Origin: Microbacteriaceae bacterium
GTDB lineage: Bacteria > Actinomycetota > Actinomycetes > Actinomycetales > Microbacteriaceae
NCBI GenBank assembly: GCA_009780695.1
Contig: WQZN01000002.1
Location: 186,001 to 250,000, forward strand
Length of the DNA stretch: 64,000 nucleotides
Direction of reading: 5' to 3'
The translations under genes were made by a program, and so were the position numbers. This document shows positions 37,612-46,733 of this stretch, one piece after another (position 1 is the first letter of the stretch; every line of letters begins with the position of its first letter). Under the pieces are notes generated by a model, which made no database searches, was not told the DNA's origin, and saw nothing but the letters and a program-made list of their open reading frames with translations.

Positions 37612-39141
37612 TCAGCGCACCGTGACGTCGATCGTGTGCCAGCCCGTCGCGCCGCTCGGCAGGACGTCGGCGTAGGCGGAGGTCTGCAGCTGCCCCTGCG
37701 TGTTCGTCGAGCGCACCTTCAGCCGGTGCTGCCCCGCCGCGGCATCCCACCGCCAGCGCCACTGCACCCACGTGTCCGCGCTGATCGCGTGCGCGAGCTC
37801 GGCCGTCTGCCATGGGCCGTCGTCGACCTGCACCTCGACCTTCGCGACGCCGACGTGCTGGTCCCACGCGACGCCCGCGACCCACACCGGGCCCGCGGCG
37901 ACGGAGGCGCCGGCGCGCGGCACGTCGATGCGCGATTCCTGCTTGATCGGGCCCTGCTCGGCCCAGCCCTGCGACGTCCAGTACGAGGTGTGGTCGGCGA
38001 AGCGCGTGATGAGCAGGTCGACGACCCACTTCGTCGCCGAGACGTAGCCGTAGAGCCCCGGCACCACGAGCCGCGCGGGGAAGCCGTGCACGAAGGGCAG
38101 CGGCTCGCCGTTCATGCCGACCGCGAGCAGTGCCGCCCGATCGGGGTCGTTCAGGGCCGACAGGGGAGTGGCGGCCGTCCAGCCGTCGAAGCTCTCCGAG
38201 AACACCATGTCTGCGTCGCCCGTGACGCCGGCTCGTTCGAGCAGCAGCCGCACGGGGTAGCCGAGCCACTTCGCGTTCGAGATGAGCGGGCCGCCGACCT
38301 CGTTGGACACGCACGCGAGGGTCACGTAGTGCTCTTCCATCGGCAGCGCGGTGAGCTCGTTCCAGTCGAGGGTGAAGGGCCGCTCGACCATGCCGTGCAC
38401 CTTCAGCGACCACTGCGCGGGGTCGAGCTGCGGAATCGCGAGCTCGATGTCGGTGCGGTAGAAGTCGCCGTTCGCGGTGACGACGGGGGTGATGCCGGGC
38501 ACGTCGAACGACGCCGTGGCGGGGACGGGCGGGGCGGATGTCCGAGCTCGCGGCAGCCGGAACGCCTGGCGCGCCGTCGCCGCCGCGCCGGCGGCGCGCG
38601 TGAGCAGCGTGCCGGTCACGGTGGCGATGAGCCCGATCGCCGCCGCCCCGATCGACCAGCCGAGGAACTCGCGGCGGCTGGGTGCCAGCCCGGCCCGCGG
38701 CGCACGCTCGGGCGGAATATGCCGGATCAGGAATACGAGCGCCCAGGCCCCGATCACGCCGGTCGCGACCGAGGGCAGCGCGGCGACCGGCGTCGCATCG
38801 GCCCGGGTGAGCGCCGCCGCGACGCCGAGCGCGCCGCCCACCAGCACGAGGGCGCGGCCGAGCCACGGCCGCCGGGCCTCGAGCACCCCGGCCAGAGCTG
38901 CGATCACGGCGACCACGACGCCGAGCACGACGAAGAGGAACTGCTTGTCATGCCCGCCGAAGGCGTGGATGACGGCCTCTTTCATCGGCCCGGGAGTCAG
39001 GTCGATGACCCCCTCGCCGACGACGAGGAGCGGGCTGAACGCGCGCGCGACGACGACCGCGACGAGCTCGCCGGCGCCCAGGCCGGCGAGCACGGCCGCC
39101 AGCCCCGCAGCCGCAGGCATCCATCGCCGCCGCTCTCCCAC
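37612..39141 (-). CDS. Membrane-bound sulfite-oxidase-family molybdopterin oxidoreductase
   Basis: A 509-residue protein: four to five N-terminal membrane helices (about 1-150), a twin-arginine-like SRREFLGWSIGAAAIG segment, then the oxidoreductase molybdopterin domain (about 215-385) with the Mo-ligand C277 in VTLACVSNEVGG, and a C-terminal Mo-co dimerisation Ig-like domain ending GWHTIDVTV. Probably an extracytoplasmic oxidoreductase or reductase. No heme subunit is adjacent. GTG 39141 and ATG 39120 are both possible starts. Confidence 0.85.
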   Translation of the reverse strand: MGERRRWMPAAAGLAAVLAGLGAGELVAVVVARAFSPLLVVGEGVIDLTPGPMKEAVIHAFGGHDKQFLFVVLGVVVAVIAALAGVLEARRPWLGRALVLVGGALGVAAALTRADATPVAALPSVATGVIGAWALVFLIRHIPPERAPRAGLAPSRREFLGWSIGAAAIGLIATVTGTLLTRAAGAAATARQAFRLPRARTSAPPVPATASFDVPGITPVVTANGDFYRTDIELAIPQLDPAQWSLKVHGMVERPFTLDWNELTALPMEEHYVTLACVSNEVGGPLISNAKWLGYPVRLLLERAGVTGDADMVFSESFDGWTAATPLSALNDPDRAALLAVGMNGEPLPFVHGFPARLVVPGLYGYVSATKWVVDLLITRFADHTSYWTSQGWAEQGPIKQESRIDVPRAGASVAAGPVWVAGVAWDQHVGVAKVEVQVDDGPWQTAELAHAISADTWVQWRWRWDAAAGQHRLKVRSTNTQGQLQTSAYADVLPSGATGWHTIDVTVR

Positions 39142-39209
39142 GGCGGCAATGTAGACGCGTCAGCTTGCGGATGCCCGTGTGCCGGGTATCGGTTCAGGCG
39201 GTGCCGCGA

Positions 39210-39470
39210 TCACACCAGCGGGTCGTCGCGATCGGTGGTGCTGCGCTGCACCCGCTCGCCGGTCGCGGGGTCGACGAACGTGCGGCTCGTCGAGACGCTG
39301 CGGTTGCGGCGCGTCGTGATGAGGACGATGCCGAGGATGATGCCGATGACGCCCGCCACCATGAAGATGTAGCCGACGACCTGGAGGTTGATCCACCACA
39401 CGGTGACGTGCACCGCGAAGGCGAGGACCGCGCCGATCACGAACAGGACGATTCCGGTTCCGAGACTCAT
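39210..39470 (-). CDS. DUF6458 family small membrane protein
   Basis: An 86-residue protein with two membrane helices (about 3-22 and 28-52) and a basic, Ser/Thr-rich cytoplasmic tail (RRNRSVSTSRTFVDPATGERV). This pattern is typical of the actinobacterial DUF6458 family, function unknown. ATG 39470 (MSLGTGIVLFVIGAV) is the family-like start. Confidence 0.75.
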   Translation of the reverse strand: MSLGTGIVLFVIGAVLAFAVHVTVWWINLQVVGYIFMVAGVIGIILGIVLITTRRNRSVSTSRTFVDPATGERVQRSTTDRDDPLV

Positions 39471-39533
39471 GCCCGGGCGGTACCCGCACCGGCACGCGGC
39501 CATGCACCGCACCCTCCGCGCGGTGCGCGCGGG

Positions 39534-40649
39534 TCAGGCGTCGGCGCTGCTCGGCTCGTCGATCGTCTCGCCCGTCATCTGCCGGTAGACGACGCGCTCG
39601 TGGTAGGTGTAGCGCAGCAGGAACCCGACGACGAGCAGGATCGCCTGCCAGAGCACCGCCCAGTCCGCCGCGTTCAAGAAGTGCACGATGGCCCACAGCA
39701 CGAATGTGCGCACCGCGGTCTCGATCGCGTTGAAGCCGCCCGAGTGGCTGAAGCGCCACCACACCTTCTTCGCCCCCGCGCGCAGGTCGTGGTACAGCGT
39801 CCATTCCTGCGCGATGAAGTTGCCGACGATGGTGACGGCGCCGGCGATCACCGCGGCCCACAGCCAGTACATGCCGACCTTGTGCTGCAGGAACGCCATG
39901 ATGGCGATGTTGGCGACGCCGCCGATGCCGCCGATCAGGGCGAAGCCGGGCAGGCGGCCGATGCGTAGCTCGACGATCTGCACGGTGAGCCGCCAGACCT
40001 GCTTGGCATCCGCCTTCGACTCGCCGCCGCCGCGCGGCGCGAGGATGGCGGGCACCTCGGCGACCTTCATCTGCTTGCGGCACAGGATCTCGAGCAGGAT
40101 CTTGAAGCCGCGCGGCTTGAGCAGCGAGAGGTCGAGCGCGTCGAGGCGCACGGCGAAGAAGCCCGACATGGGGTCGGACGCCCCCGCGAGCTTGCGCGGG
40201 AAGAGCATCTTCGTGAGCCGGGTGGAGAAATTGGTGAGGAAGACGCGGAACCCGTCCGACAGGCCCTCCTTCGAGCCGCCCTCGAGCATGCGCGACCCGG
40301 AGACCACCTCGGCGTCGCCGCCGAGGGCCTTGTCGATGAGGCCGGGCAGCATCTCGGGCGGGTGCTGCAGATCGCCGTCCATGACGACGGCCCAGGTGCC
40401 GAGCGCGCTGCGGAAGCCCTCCATCACGGCGCCGCCGAGACCGTCGACCGGGGCGTCGCGGTGGATCAGACGCACCGGGATGCTGTGACGCGCCGCGACC
40501 TGCTCGATGACCTGCGGGGTGTCGTCGGTGGAGTCGTCGACGAAGACGATCTCGACGGATCGGCCGGCGACGGCCTTCTCGGTCCGGATGACGAGCTCCT
40601 CGACGTTCAACGACTCGTTGAAGGTCGGCACGATGATGGTGACGTCCAT
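39534..40649 (-). CDS. Polyprenol-phosphate glycosyltransferase fused to a GtrA domain
   Basis: A 371-residue fusion. Residues 1-240 are a GT2 glycosyltransferase of the dolichol-phosphate-mannose synthase type (VTIIVPTFNESLNVEELV, IVFVDDSTDD, VMDGDLQHPPEMLPGL). Residues about 248-360 form a four-helix GtrA-type membrane domain (FALIGGIGGVANIAIMAFLQ). It should move a sugar from a nucleotide donor to a polyprenyl phosphate and perhaps help flip it, for wall glycopolymers. GAGGGG lies 5 nt before the ATG. Confidence 0.85.
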   Translation of the reverse strand: MDVTIIVPTFNESLNVEELVIRTEKAVAGRSVEIVFVDDSTDDTPQVIEQVAARHSIPVRLIHRDAPVDGLGGAVMEGFRSALGTWAVVMDGDLQHPPEMLPGLIDKALGGDAEVVSGSRMLEGGSKEGLSDGFRVFLTNFSTRLTKMLFPRKLAGASDPMSGFFAVRLDALDLSLLKPRGFKILLEILCRKQMKVAEVPAILAPRGGGESKADAKQVWRLTVQIVELRIGRLPGFALIGGIGGVANIAIMAFLQHKVGMYWLWAAVIAGAVTIVGNFIAQEWTLYHDLRAGAKKVWWRFSHSGGFNAIETAVRTFVLWAIVHFLNAADWAVLWQAILLVVGFLLRYTYHERVVYRQMTGETIDEPSSADA

Positions 40650-40739
40650 TGCCCCTCGACGTTATCCGACGTGCCCCAGAATTCCCTAAGCGGGCGGCAA
40701 GCCTCGGAGCAGGCACTGCCGCTCGGGCGCGCGGCGGGT

Positions 40740-40745
40740 CAGAAT
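40740..40745 (+). promoter_or_regulatory. -10 box of the hydrolase gene (leaderless type)
   Basis: CAGAAT ends 7 nt before ATG 40753; an earlier in-frame ATG (40744) is inside this box and so cannot be used from this promoter. Confidence 0.45.
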
Positions 40746-40752
40746 GGCCGTG

Positions 40753-41637
40753 ATGAGCGCGAACGGCGAGGTCGGTGACGGTGCGGACGGCGGCACGCTG
40801 AGGCTGCCGGACGGGCGCGAGGTGCGGTTCTTCGACACGGCGGGCGGCGCGGCATCCTCTGCCCCGACTCTCGTCTGGCATTCGGGCACCCCGCACACGG
40901 GCCGCATCCTCGGGCGGCTCGCCGAGATCGCCGCCGAGCGCGGACTGCGCGTCGTCTCGGTCGCGCGGCCGGGTTACGGCGGCTCGACGCGGCTGATCGG
41001 TCGCAGCGTGGCGGATGCCGCGCGCGACGCCCTCGCGGTGCTCGACCACCTCGGGGTGGAGCGCTTCGCCACCGTCGGCGCGTCGGGCGGCGGCCCGCAC
41101 GCGCTCGCCCTCGCGGCCCTCGCGGGGGAGCGCGCGAGCGGGGTCGCGACCTTCGCCTCGGTCGGGCCCTATCGGGACGACGACCCCGAGTGGTTCACCG
41201 GCATGGCGTCGCCCGGCGCGCTGCGTGCCGCGGCCCGCGGGCTGGCCGCACGCACCGAGCACGAGAGGACGGCCACGTTCGACGAGGGCGTGTTCACCGT
41301 GGCCGACTGGGCCGCGCTCGACGGCGAGTGGGCGGAGCTGGGGCAGGACGCCGGCGCCGCGGAATCCTTCGCGGGCCCCGACGGGCTGCTCGGCGGAGCG
41401 CTCGACGACGACTGCGCCTTCGCCGCCGACTGGGGTGTCGACCTCGGTGCGATCACCGCGCACGTGCTCATCGTGCAGGGCGAGGAGGACCGCATGGTGC
41501 CTGCCGGCCACGCCACGCGCATCCTGCGCCTCGTGCCCGACGCGACCTCGTGGTGGTTCGCCGACGACGGCCATGTCTCGGCGCTGCGGGCGCTGCCGCA
41601 CGCGCTCGACTGGCTCATCGAGCACGGTCTGAGGTAA
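40753..41637 (+). CDS. Alpha/beta hydrolase
   Basis: A 294-residue alpha/beta-hydrolase. The oxyanion strand is LVWHSGTPHTG, the nucleophile elbow GASGGGPHAL, the acid is in VQGEEDRMVP and the catalytic His in DDGHVSAL. The cap domain is around residues 140-215. The substrate (ester, epoxide or haloalkane) is not predictable. Confidence 0.82.
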   Translation: MSANGEVGDGADGGTLRLPDGREVRFFDTAGGAASSAPTLVWHSGTPHTGRILGRLAEIAAERGLRVVSVARPGYGGSTRLIGRSVADAARDALAVLDHLGVERFATVGASGGGPHALALAALAGERASGVATFASVGPYRDDDPEWFTGMASPGALRAAARGLAARTEHERTATFDEGVFTVADWAALDGEWAELGQDAGAAESFAGPDGLLGGALDDDCAFAADWGVDLGAITAHVLIVQGEEDRMVPAGHATRILRLVPDATSWWFADDGHVSALRALPHALDWLIEHGLR

Positions 41638-41648
41638 GGCGCACCTCG

Positions 41649-41710
41649 CCGGTCGACGGAGCGCAACCCCCCCCGGTCGACTGAGCGCACCCCCCGGTCG
41701 ACTGAGCGCA
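41649..41710 (+). repeat. Three tandem 17-nt repeats
   Basis: CCGGTCGACGGAGCGCA (41649-41665), CCGGTCGACTGAGCGCA (41673-41689) and an identical copy (41694-41710) are separated by C-rich spacers, just after the hydrolase stop. The central GGTCGACT with GAGCGCA resembles short dispersed repeats common in intergenic DNA of this family. Confidence 0.7.
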
Positions 41711-41728
41711 GCGAATGGAGACCGAGGC

Positions 41729-42217
41729 CTACGCCGTCTTCAGCACATCCGCCGTGAAGTTCCGCACGCGGCCGAGCAGCGCGGAGCCGCGGCGCTCGAT
41801 CTGCTCGGGCGGGTTGAGGTGCGGCGGCTGGCGGCGGATGAGCAGCGAGCACGCGAGGTCCTCGCAGATGTAGGTGCCGATGGTCGAGCCGTTGCGGCCG
41901 GGCTCGCCGGCGCGCGGCGTCGAGAACAGCCGCACCTGTGTCGCCGGCTGCGGCGAGTGGCAGAACGAGCACATGGCGGCGATGCCGGCGCGCATCGAGC
42001 CGCCCGCGGCGCGCACGACGATGCCGATGGCCTGCTGCTCCGCGTCGTCCCAGTGCACGAGGTAGCCGAGCTGCGCCGCCTGCGCGTCGCGCCAGCCGAG
42101 GAACTCGCGGTCCTCCCAGATGGTCTCGTGCAGGCCCGGCATGGGCAGACGGGCCAGTTGGTCGTCGGTGGCGTTCACGAATGCGCCGCGGATGTCTTCC
42201 TCGGTCAAGGCCTTCAT
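41729..42217 (-). CDS. FBP-domain zinc protein (EF-G-binding-like)
   Basis: A 162-residue protein of the FBP C-terminal treble-clef type: CSFCHS and the downstream YICEDLACSLLIRR supply a four-Cys zinc site. This family includes FusB-like proteins that bind elongation factor G. Fusidate resistance should not be assumed. TAGGGT (42230-42225, minus) ends 7 nt before the ATG, so it is a leaderless candidate. Confidence 0.78.
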   Translation of the reverse strand: MKALTEEDIRGAFVNATDDQLARLPMPGLHETIWEDREFLGWRDAQAAQLGYLVHWDDAEQQAIGIVVRAAGGSMRAGIAAMCSFCHSPQPATQVRLFSTPRAGEPGRNGSTIGTYICEDLACSLLIRRQPPHLNPPEQIERRGSALLGRVRNFTADVLKTA

Positions 42218-42267
42218 CTGTGCCACCCTAACCAGAAACGCACACTCTCTTCGAGAACGGGCTCCAG

Positions 42268-43719
42268 ATGGTCGATTCGCCGGATGCCGCACCCGCAGTC
42301 ATTCCCGCGGCCGGTTCCACCCCGCTGAACGTCGAGCTCAACGCGCTCAACACGATCCCCGAGGGCGAGCGCCGCGGCCGCCCCGCGACGCTGTTCTGGC
42401 CGTGGTTCGGGGCGAACGTCTCGGTGCTCGGCCTGAGCTATGGCTCCTTCCTGCTCGGCTTCGGCGTCTCGTTCTGGCAGGCGACGATCGTCGGCCTGCT
42501 CGGCATCGTCGTCTCCTTCCTGCTCTGCGGCTTCGTCTCGCTCGCGGGGAAGCGCGGGTCGGCGCCCACGATGGTGCTCTCGCGCGCCGCGTTCGGCATC
42601 GACGGCAACCGGCTCTCGGCGCTGCTGTCGTGGGTGCTCACGGTCGGCTGGGAGACGATCTTGGTCGCGACCGCCGTGCTCTCGACCGGCGAGGTGTTCC
42701 GCCTGCTCGGCTGGGGCGGCGGCACCGTGACCGAGGTGGTCGCGCTCGTGGTCGTCGTCGTGCTCGTGATCGCCGCGGGGGTCTACGGCTTCGACCTGAT
42801 CATGCGGCTGCAGGTGTGGATCACCGTGATCACCGGCATCCTCACGATCGTCTACTTCGTGCTCGTGCTGCCGCACATCGATCTGCGCGCCGTCGCCGCT
42901 CTGCCCGCGGGCGATGCGGCGGCCGTCATCGGCGGCTTCGTGTTCATGATGACGGGCTTCGGCCTCGGCTGGGTGAACGCGGCGGCCGACTATTCGCGCT
43001 ACCTGCCGCGCCGCTCGTCGGGCCCCGGCATCGTGTTCTGGACGACCTTCGGCGGCGCGCTCGCGCCGGCCGTGCTGCTGCTCTTCGGCGTGCTGCTGGC
43101 GGGCTCGTCGCAGAAGCTCAACGCGGCGGTGGGCGCGTACTCGGTCGGCGGCCTCGCGACCATCGCACCGAGCTGGTTCCTGATCCCGTTCCTCATCGTG
43201 GCCGTGCTGGGTCTCATCGGCGGCGCCGCGCTCGACATCTACTCCTCCGGCCTCGCGCTGCTCTCGATCGGGCTCAGGATGCCGCGCTACGCCGCCGCGC
43301 TCGTCGACGGCGTCGTCATGACGATCGGCGCGGTCTACATCGTGTTCTTCGCACCGAGCTTCTTCGGGGCGTTCGAGAACTTCCTCATCACCCTCGGCGT
43401 CCCGATCGCGGCGTGGGCGGGCGTGATGCTCGCCGACATCCTGCTGCGCCGCCGCGACTACAGCGAGACCGACCTCTATGAGGCCCGCGGACGCTACGGC
43501 CGGGTGAACTGGCTCGCGATCGCCCTGGTCGTCGGCGGCACCGCGATCGGCTGGGGGCTCGTGGCCCTGTCGGGCGTCGGCTGGACAGGCTATCTGCTCG
43601 GCGCCGCCAAGAAGTCGTGGGGCGGCGCCAACCTCGGCGTGCTCGCGGCGCTCGTCATCGGTTTCGTCGGCACCCTGCTCAACGCGCGCCGTGTGCGCCG
43701 GCAGGAGCGCCACGGCTGA
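42268..43719 (+). CDS. NCS1-family purine/cytosine permease
   Basis: A 483-residue transporter with about twelve membrane helices. PWFGANVSVLGLSYGSFLLGFGVSF and GAALDIYSSGLALLSIGLRMPRY are typical NCS1 (CodB/PurP-like) segments. It imports a nucleobase or related compound by cation symport. No salvage enzyme is adjacent. Confidence 0.85.
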   Translation: MVDSPDAAPAVIPAAGSTPLNVELNALNTIPEGERRGRPATLFWPWFGANVSVLGLSYGSFLLGFGVSFWQATIVGLLGIVVSFLLCGFVSLAGKRGSAPTMVLSRAAFGIDGNRLSALLSWVLTVGWETILVATAVLSTGEVFRLLGWGGGTVTEVVALVVVVVLVIAAGVYGFDLIMRLQVWITVITGILTIVYFVLVLPHIDLRAVAALPAGDAAAVIGGFVFMMTGFGLGWVNAAADYSRYLPRRSSGPGIVFWTTFGGALAPAVLLLFGVLLAGSSQKLNAAVGAYSVGGLATIAPSWFLIPFLIVAVLGLIGGAALDIYSSGLALLSIGLRMPRYAAALVDGVVMTIGAVYIVFFAPSFFGAFENFLITLGVPIAAWAGVMLADILLRRRDYSETDLYEARGRYGRVNWLAIALVVGGTAIGWGLVALSGVGWTGYLLGAAKKSWGGANLGVLAALVIGFVGTLLNARRVRRQERHG

Positions 43720-43731
43720 GTGCGTGCGGAG

Positions 43732-43809
43732 CCCAGCTGCGCCAGACGGCGCCGCTTGCGCGCTACGGCCGGCCGTTCGGCGCAGGTGGCGCCGCCCAGC
43801 GCAGTTGGG
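43732..43809. repeat. 78-nt near-perfect palindrome between convergent genes
   Basis: The two 39-nt halves, centred between 43770 and 43771 (GGCC/GGCC), pair at 33 of 39 positions (three are G-U). Mismatches cluster in two small internal loops. It fills almost the whole gap between the permease stop and the soxR stop. It could be a bidirectional terminator or a REP-type element. Confidence 0.75.
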
Positions 43810-43810
43810 G

Positions 43811-44317
43811 TCAACCCGTGAACCCTACGGACCCGGCGCGCCCCGCAGAATCGGCGGCGTCGTCCCACCGGCGCGGACCGGTGCCGTCGCCGGTGTCGCC
43901 GAGCAGGTCCTGCGGGTTCTGCAGCGTGCAGTCGCGCAGGCTGAGGCATCCGCACCCGATGCACCCCGTGAGGTCGTTGCGCAGGTGTTCCAGCGCCGCG
44001 ATGCGCCCGTCGAGCTCGTCGCGCCACCGGGCCGACAGGCGTGCCCAGTCGCGCTTGGTCGGGGTGCGACCCTCCGGCAGAGAGTCGAGGGCGCCCCTGA
44101 TGTCGGCGAGCGGGATGCCCACACGCTGCGACACCCGGATGAACGCGACCCGCCGCAGCGCGTCGCGATGGAAGCGGCGCTGATTGCCGGCGCTGCGTTC
44201 GCTTGCGATGAGCCCCTTGCGTTCGTAGAAGTGCAGCGCCGAGACGGCGACCCCGCTGCGCTCAGCCAGCTCGCCGACCGTGAGCATGCGGCGCGAGCCG
44301 CCCGTCACCTGGGGCAC
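43811..44317 (-). CDS. soxR: Redox-sensing regulator SoxR
   Basis: A 168-residue MerR-family regulator: N-terminal winged HTH ([25 protein letters not shown]), a coiled dimer helix, and the [2Fe-2S] cluster motif C119-x2-C122-x-C124-x5-C130. In actinobacteria SoxR answers redox-active compounds and switches on exporters and oxidoreductases. GTG 44317 is chosen for the GGGAGGGAAC ribosome site just upstream; the in-frame ATG at 44350 is inside the SoxR operator. Confidence 0.92.
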   Translation of the reverse strand: MPQVTGGSRRMLTVGELAERSGVAVSALHFYERKGLIASERSAGNQRRFHRDALRRVAFIRVSQRVGIPLADIRGALDSLPEGRTPTKRDWARLSARWRDELDGRIAALEHLRNDLTGCIGCGCLSLRDCTLQNPQDLLGDTGDGTGPRRWDDAADSAGRAGSVGFTG

Positions 44318-44336
44318 GTCGTTCCCTCCCGTCGCA

Positions 44337-44367
44337 TTGACCTCAACCATAGTTGAGGTTCTAGGTT
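44337..44367 (+). promoter_or_regulatory. SoxR-box promoter of the MFS exporter gene
   Basis: TTGACC (44337-44342) and TAGGTT (44362-44367) are separated by 19 nt, the long spacer that MerR-family activators correct. The perfect palindrome CCTCAACCATAGTTGAGG (44341-44358) matches the known SoxR box. The -10 ends 6 nt before the exporter ATG. Confidence 0.85.
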
Positions 44368-44373
44368 CAGAAC

Positions 44374-45789
44374 ATGACCAGCGAGACGGATGCCGCACCA
44401 CCCGCCGACTGCCCGCCCGGGGTGCAGGGGCCAGCCGACGGCATTCTGAGCGCCCGCTACCGCTGGATCACGATCGGCATGTGCGCGCTCGTGCTGTTCG
44501 TCGCCTTCGAGGCCATGGCCGTCACCACGGTGATGCCGGTGATCGCGCGCGAGCTGCGCGGGGCATCCCTCTACACGCTCGCGTTCTCGGGCTCGGCCGC
44601 ACTCAGCGTCGTCGGCATGGTGGTCGCCGGGGCCGCGTGCGACCGGCGCGGGCCCGTGCGATCGCTCGTGCTCGGGGTGCTGCTGTTCGTCGTCGGCCTC
44701 GCCGTCGCCGGGCTCGCGCCCACGATGGGCGTGCTCGTGGCGGGGCGCCTGGTGCAGGGCTTCGGCGGCGGCGCGCTGACCGTCTCGCTCTATGTCGCGG
44801 TCGCGCGCTGGTACCCGGCACGCCTGCACCCCATGGTCTTCGTCGGCTTCTCGACGGCGTGGGTGCTGCCGTCGCTCATCGGGCCGTTCGTGGCCGGGGT
44901 CGTGACGGAGGCGTTCGGCTGGCGCTGGATCTTCCTCGGCGTGATCGCCGTCGCGCTGAGCGGGCTCGCGATGATCCGGCCCGTGCTCGTCGGGGCGCGG
45001 GACGAGGCGACGGATGCCGCGGCCTCCGCCCTGCCGACAGGCCGCGTCCTCGCCGGCGTCGCGGTCGCGGCCGCGATGCTCCTGCTCGGCAGCGCTGGAG
45101 AGTTCACGGGCCCGTGGCGATGGGCTGCCATCGCGCTCGCCGCAGCGGTGCTCGCGCTCGCGCTGCGGGTGCTGCTGCCGGCCGGGTCGCTGCGCGCCGC
45201 GACGGGCCTGCCCGCCGTGATGACCACCCGCATGCTCATCACGGGCGCCGAGCTGTCCTGCGAGGTCTACGTTCCTTATCTCCTGATCCGCCACTACGGC
45301 CTGAGCCCCGCGATCGCCGGGCTGGCCCTCACCGGCGGCGCCGTGGCCTGGTCGGGCGGCTCGTGGCTGCAGGGCCGGCTCGGCGCACGACGCACGAACC
45401 GCGGCTGGGCCGTGCTCGGCGCGGTCGCGATCGTGGTCGGCATCGCGGGAACGGCGGCGGCCGCGGCGGCCGGGGCTCCGCCGGTCTGGGTCTTCGTGGT
45501 GTGGGTCTTCACCGGCTTCGGCATGGGCGTCGCGCTGCCGCGGCTGTCGGTGCTGATGATCGGCTACTCGACGCCGGCCGACCGCGGCTTCAACAGTGCG
45601 GCCCAGGCGATCGCCGACGCCGTCGGCGGCGCGGGCGGCGTCGCCGTGGCCGGCATCGTGTTCGTCGTCGCGAGCGCGCACGGCGGTGCGTGGCCGTTCG
45701 CCGCGTGCTTCGCCTTCGGCGCCGTGCTCGGCCTGCTCGGGCTGCTCGCCGCGCGACGCGTCGGCGAGGGAGCGGCCGCCACCGCATAG
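44374..45789 (+). CDS. MFS multidrug-type exporter, SoxR-controlled
   Basis: A 471-residue major facilitator with about fourteen membrane helices: [23 protein letters not shown] at the start, [19 protein letters not shown] as the MFS loop 2-3 signature, [17 protein letters not shown] as antiporter-like motif C. It is transcribed divergently from soxR from a SoxR-box promoter, so it is probably induced by redox-active drugs or pigments and pumps them out. Confidence 0.85.
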   Translation: MTSETDAAPPADCPPGVQGPADGILSARYRWITIGMCALVLFVAFEAMAVTTVMPVIARELRGASLYTLAFSGSAALSVVGMVVAGAACDRRGPVRSLVLGVLLFVVGLAVAGLAPTMGVLVAGRLVQGFGGGALTVSLYVAVARWYPARLHPMVFVGFSTAWVLPSLIGPFVAGVVTEAFGWRWIFLGVIAVALSGLAMIRPVLVGARDEATDAAASALPTGRVLAGVAVAAAMLLLGSAGEFTGPWRWAAIALAAAVLALALRVLLPAGSLRAATGLPAVMTTRMLITGAELSCEVYVPYLLIRHYGLSPAIAGLALTGGAVAWSGGSWLQGRLGARRTNRGWAVLGAVAIVVGIAGTAAAAAAGAPPVWVFVVWVFTGFGMGVALPRLSVLMIGYSTPADRGFNSAAQAIADAVGGAGGVAVAGIVFVVASAHGGAWPFAACFAFGAVLGLLGLLAARRVGEGAAATA

Positions 45790-45792
45790 GCT
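45787..45792 (+). promoter_or_regulatory. -10 box of the LLM oxidoreductase gene (leaderless type)
   Basis: TAGGCT overlaps the MFS stop codon (TAG at 45787) and ends 6 nt before GTG 45799. Confidence 0.5.
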
Positions 45793-45798
45793 CGAGGC

Positions 45799-46722
45799 GT
45801 GGACTTCCGGATCTTCATCGAGCCCCAGCAGGGCGCCTCGTACGACACCCAGCTCGCCGTGGCGCAGAAGGCCGAGGCCCTCGGCTTCGACGGCTTCTTC
45901 CGCAGCGACCACTTCCTCACGATGAGCGGCGACGGGATGCCCGGGCCGAGCGACTCGTGGGTGACGCTCGGCGCGCTCGCCCGTGAGACGTCCACGATCC
46001 GCCTCGGCACCCTGGTGTCGTCCGCGACCTTCCGGCACCCGGGCCTGCTCGCGATCCAGGTCGCGCAGGTCGACCAGATGTCGGGGGGTCGGGCCGAGCT
46101 CGGCCTCGGCACGGGCTGGTTCGCCGCCGAGCACGCGGCCTACGGCATCCCGTTCCCCGCGAAGCGCTTCGGGCCGTTCGAGGAGCAGCTCGCGATCGTC
46201 ACCGGCCTGTGGAGCACGCCGCTCGGCGAGACCTTCTCGTTCCAGGGCGAGCACTACACCCTCACCGACGCGCCCGCGCTGCCCAAGCCCGTGCAGTCGC
46301 CCGTGCCGCTCATCATCGGCGGCGGGGGAGCGGCGAAGACGCCCGCGCTCGCCGTGAAGTACGCGAGCGAGTACAACTCAGGCTTTCAAGATGACGCGGG
46401 CTTCGCCGCCAACATCAACAGGGTGCGCACCGCGGCGGAGGCCGCCGGACGCGACCCCGAGTCGCTCGTCTACTCGGCTGCGGTCACGACCGTCGTCGGG
46501 GCGAGCGAGGCCGAGGCATCCGCGCGCGCCACCCGGATCGGCCGCGATCTGAACGAGGTCGCGGCACACGGCCTGGGCGGCACTCCGGCGCAGGTGATCG
46601 ACCGGCTGGGGCGCCTGCAGAGCATGGGCGTGAGCCGCGTCTATCTGCAGGTGTGGGATCTTCACGATCTGGACATGCTCGAGCTCATCGCAAGCGAGGT
46701 CTGCTCAGCGTTCACGCCGTAG
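45799..46722 (+). CDS. LLM-class (F420/FMN-dependent) oxidoreductase
   Basis: A 307-residue luciferase-like monooxygenase-fold enzyme: FDGFFRSDHFL, IRLGTLVSSATFRHPGLLA, GGRAELGLGTGWFAAEHAAYGI and PLIIGGGGAAKTPALAVKYA are the F420-type LLM motifs. It follows the SoxR-controlled exporter at 9 nt but with its own -10, so co-induction is only partial. Substrate unknown. Confidence 0.85.
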   Translation: MDFRIFIEPQQGASYDTQLAVAQKAEALGFDGFFRSDHFLTMSGDGMPGPSDSWVTLGALARETSTIRLGTLVSSATFRHPGLLAIQVAQVDQMSGGRAELGLGTGWFAAEHAAYGIPFPAKRFGPFEEQLAIVTGLWSTPLGETFSFQGEHYTLTDAPALPKPVQSPVPLIIGGGGAAKTPALAVKYASEYNSGFQDDAGFAANINRVRTAAEAAGRDPESLVYSAAVTTVVGASEAEASARATRIGRDLNEVAAHGLGGTPAQVIDRLGRLQSMGVSRVYLQVWDLHDLDMLELIASEVCSAFTP

Positions 46723-46725
46723 AAT
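46720..46725 (+). promoter_or_regulatory. -10 box of the pot operon
   Basis: TAGAAT overlaps the LLM stop (TAG 46720-46722) and ends 8 nt before ATG 46734. Confidence 0.5.
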
Positions 46726-46733
46726 TCGTCCCA

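Noticed and set aside
44318-44401. Longer SoxR starting at 44350 or 44401
   Set aside because: Those codons lie in or beyond the SoxR box; GTG 44317 has a strong ribosome site and gives the normal family length.
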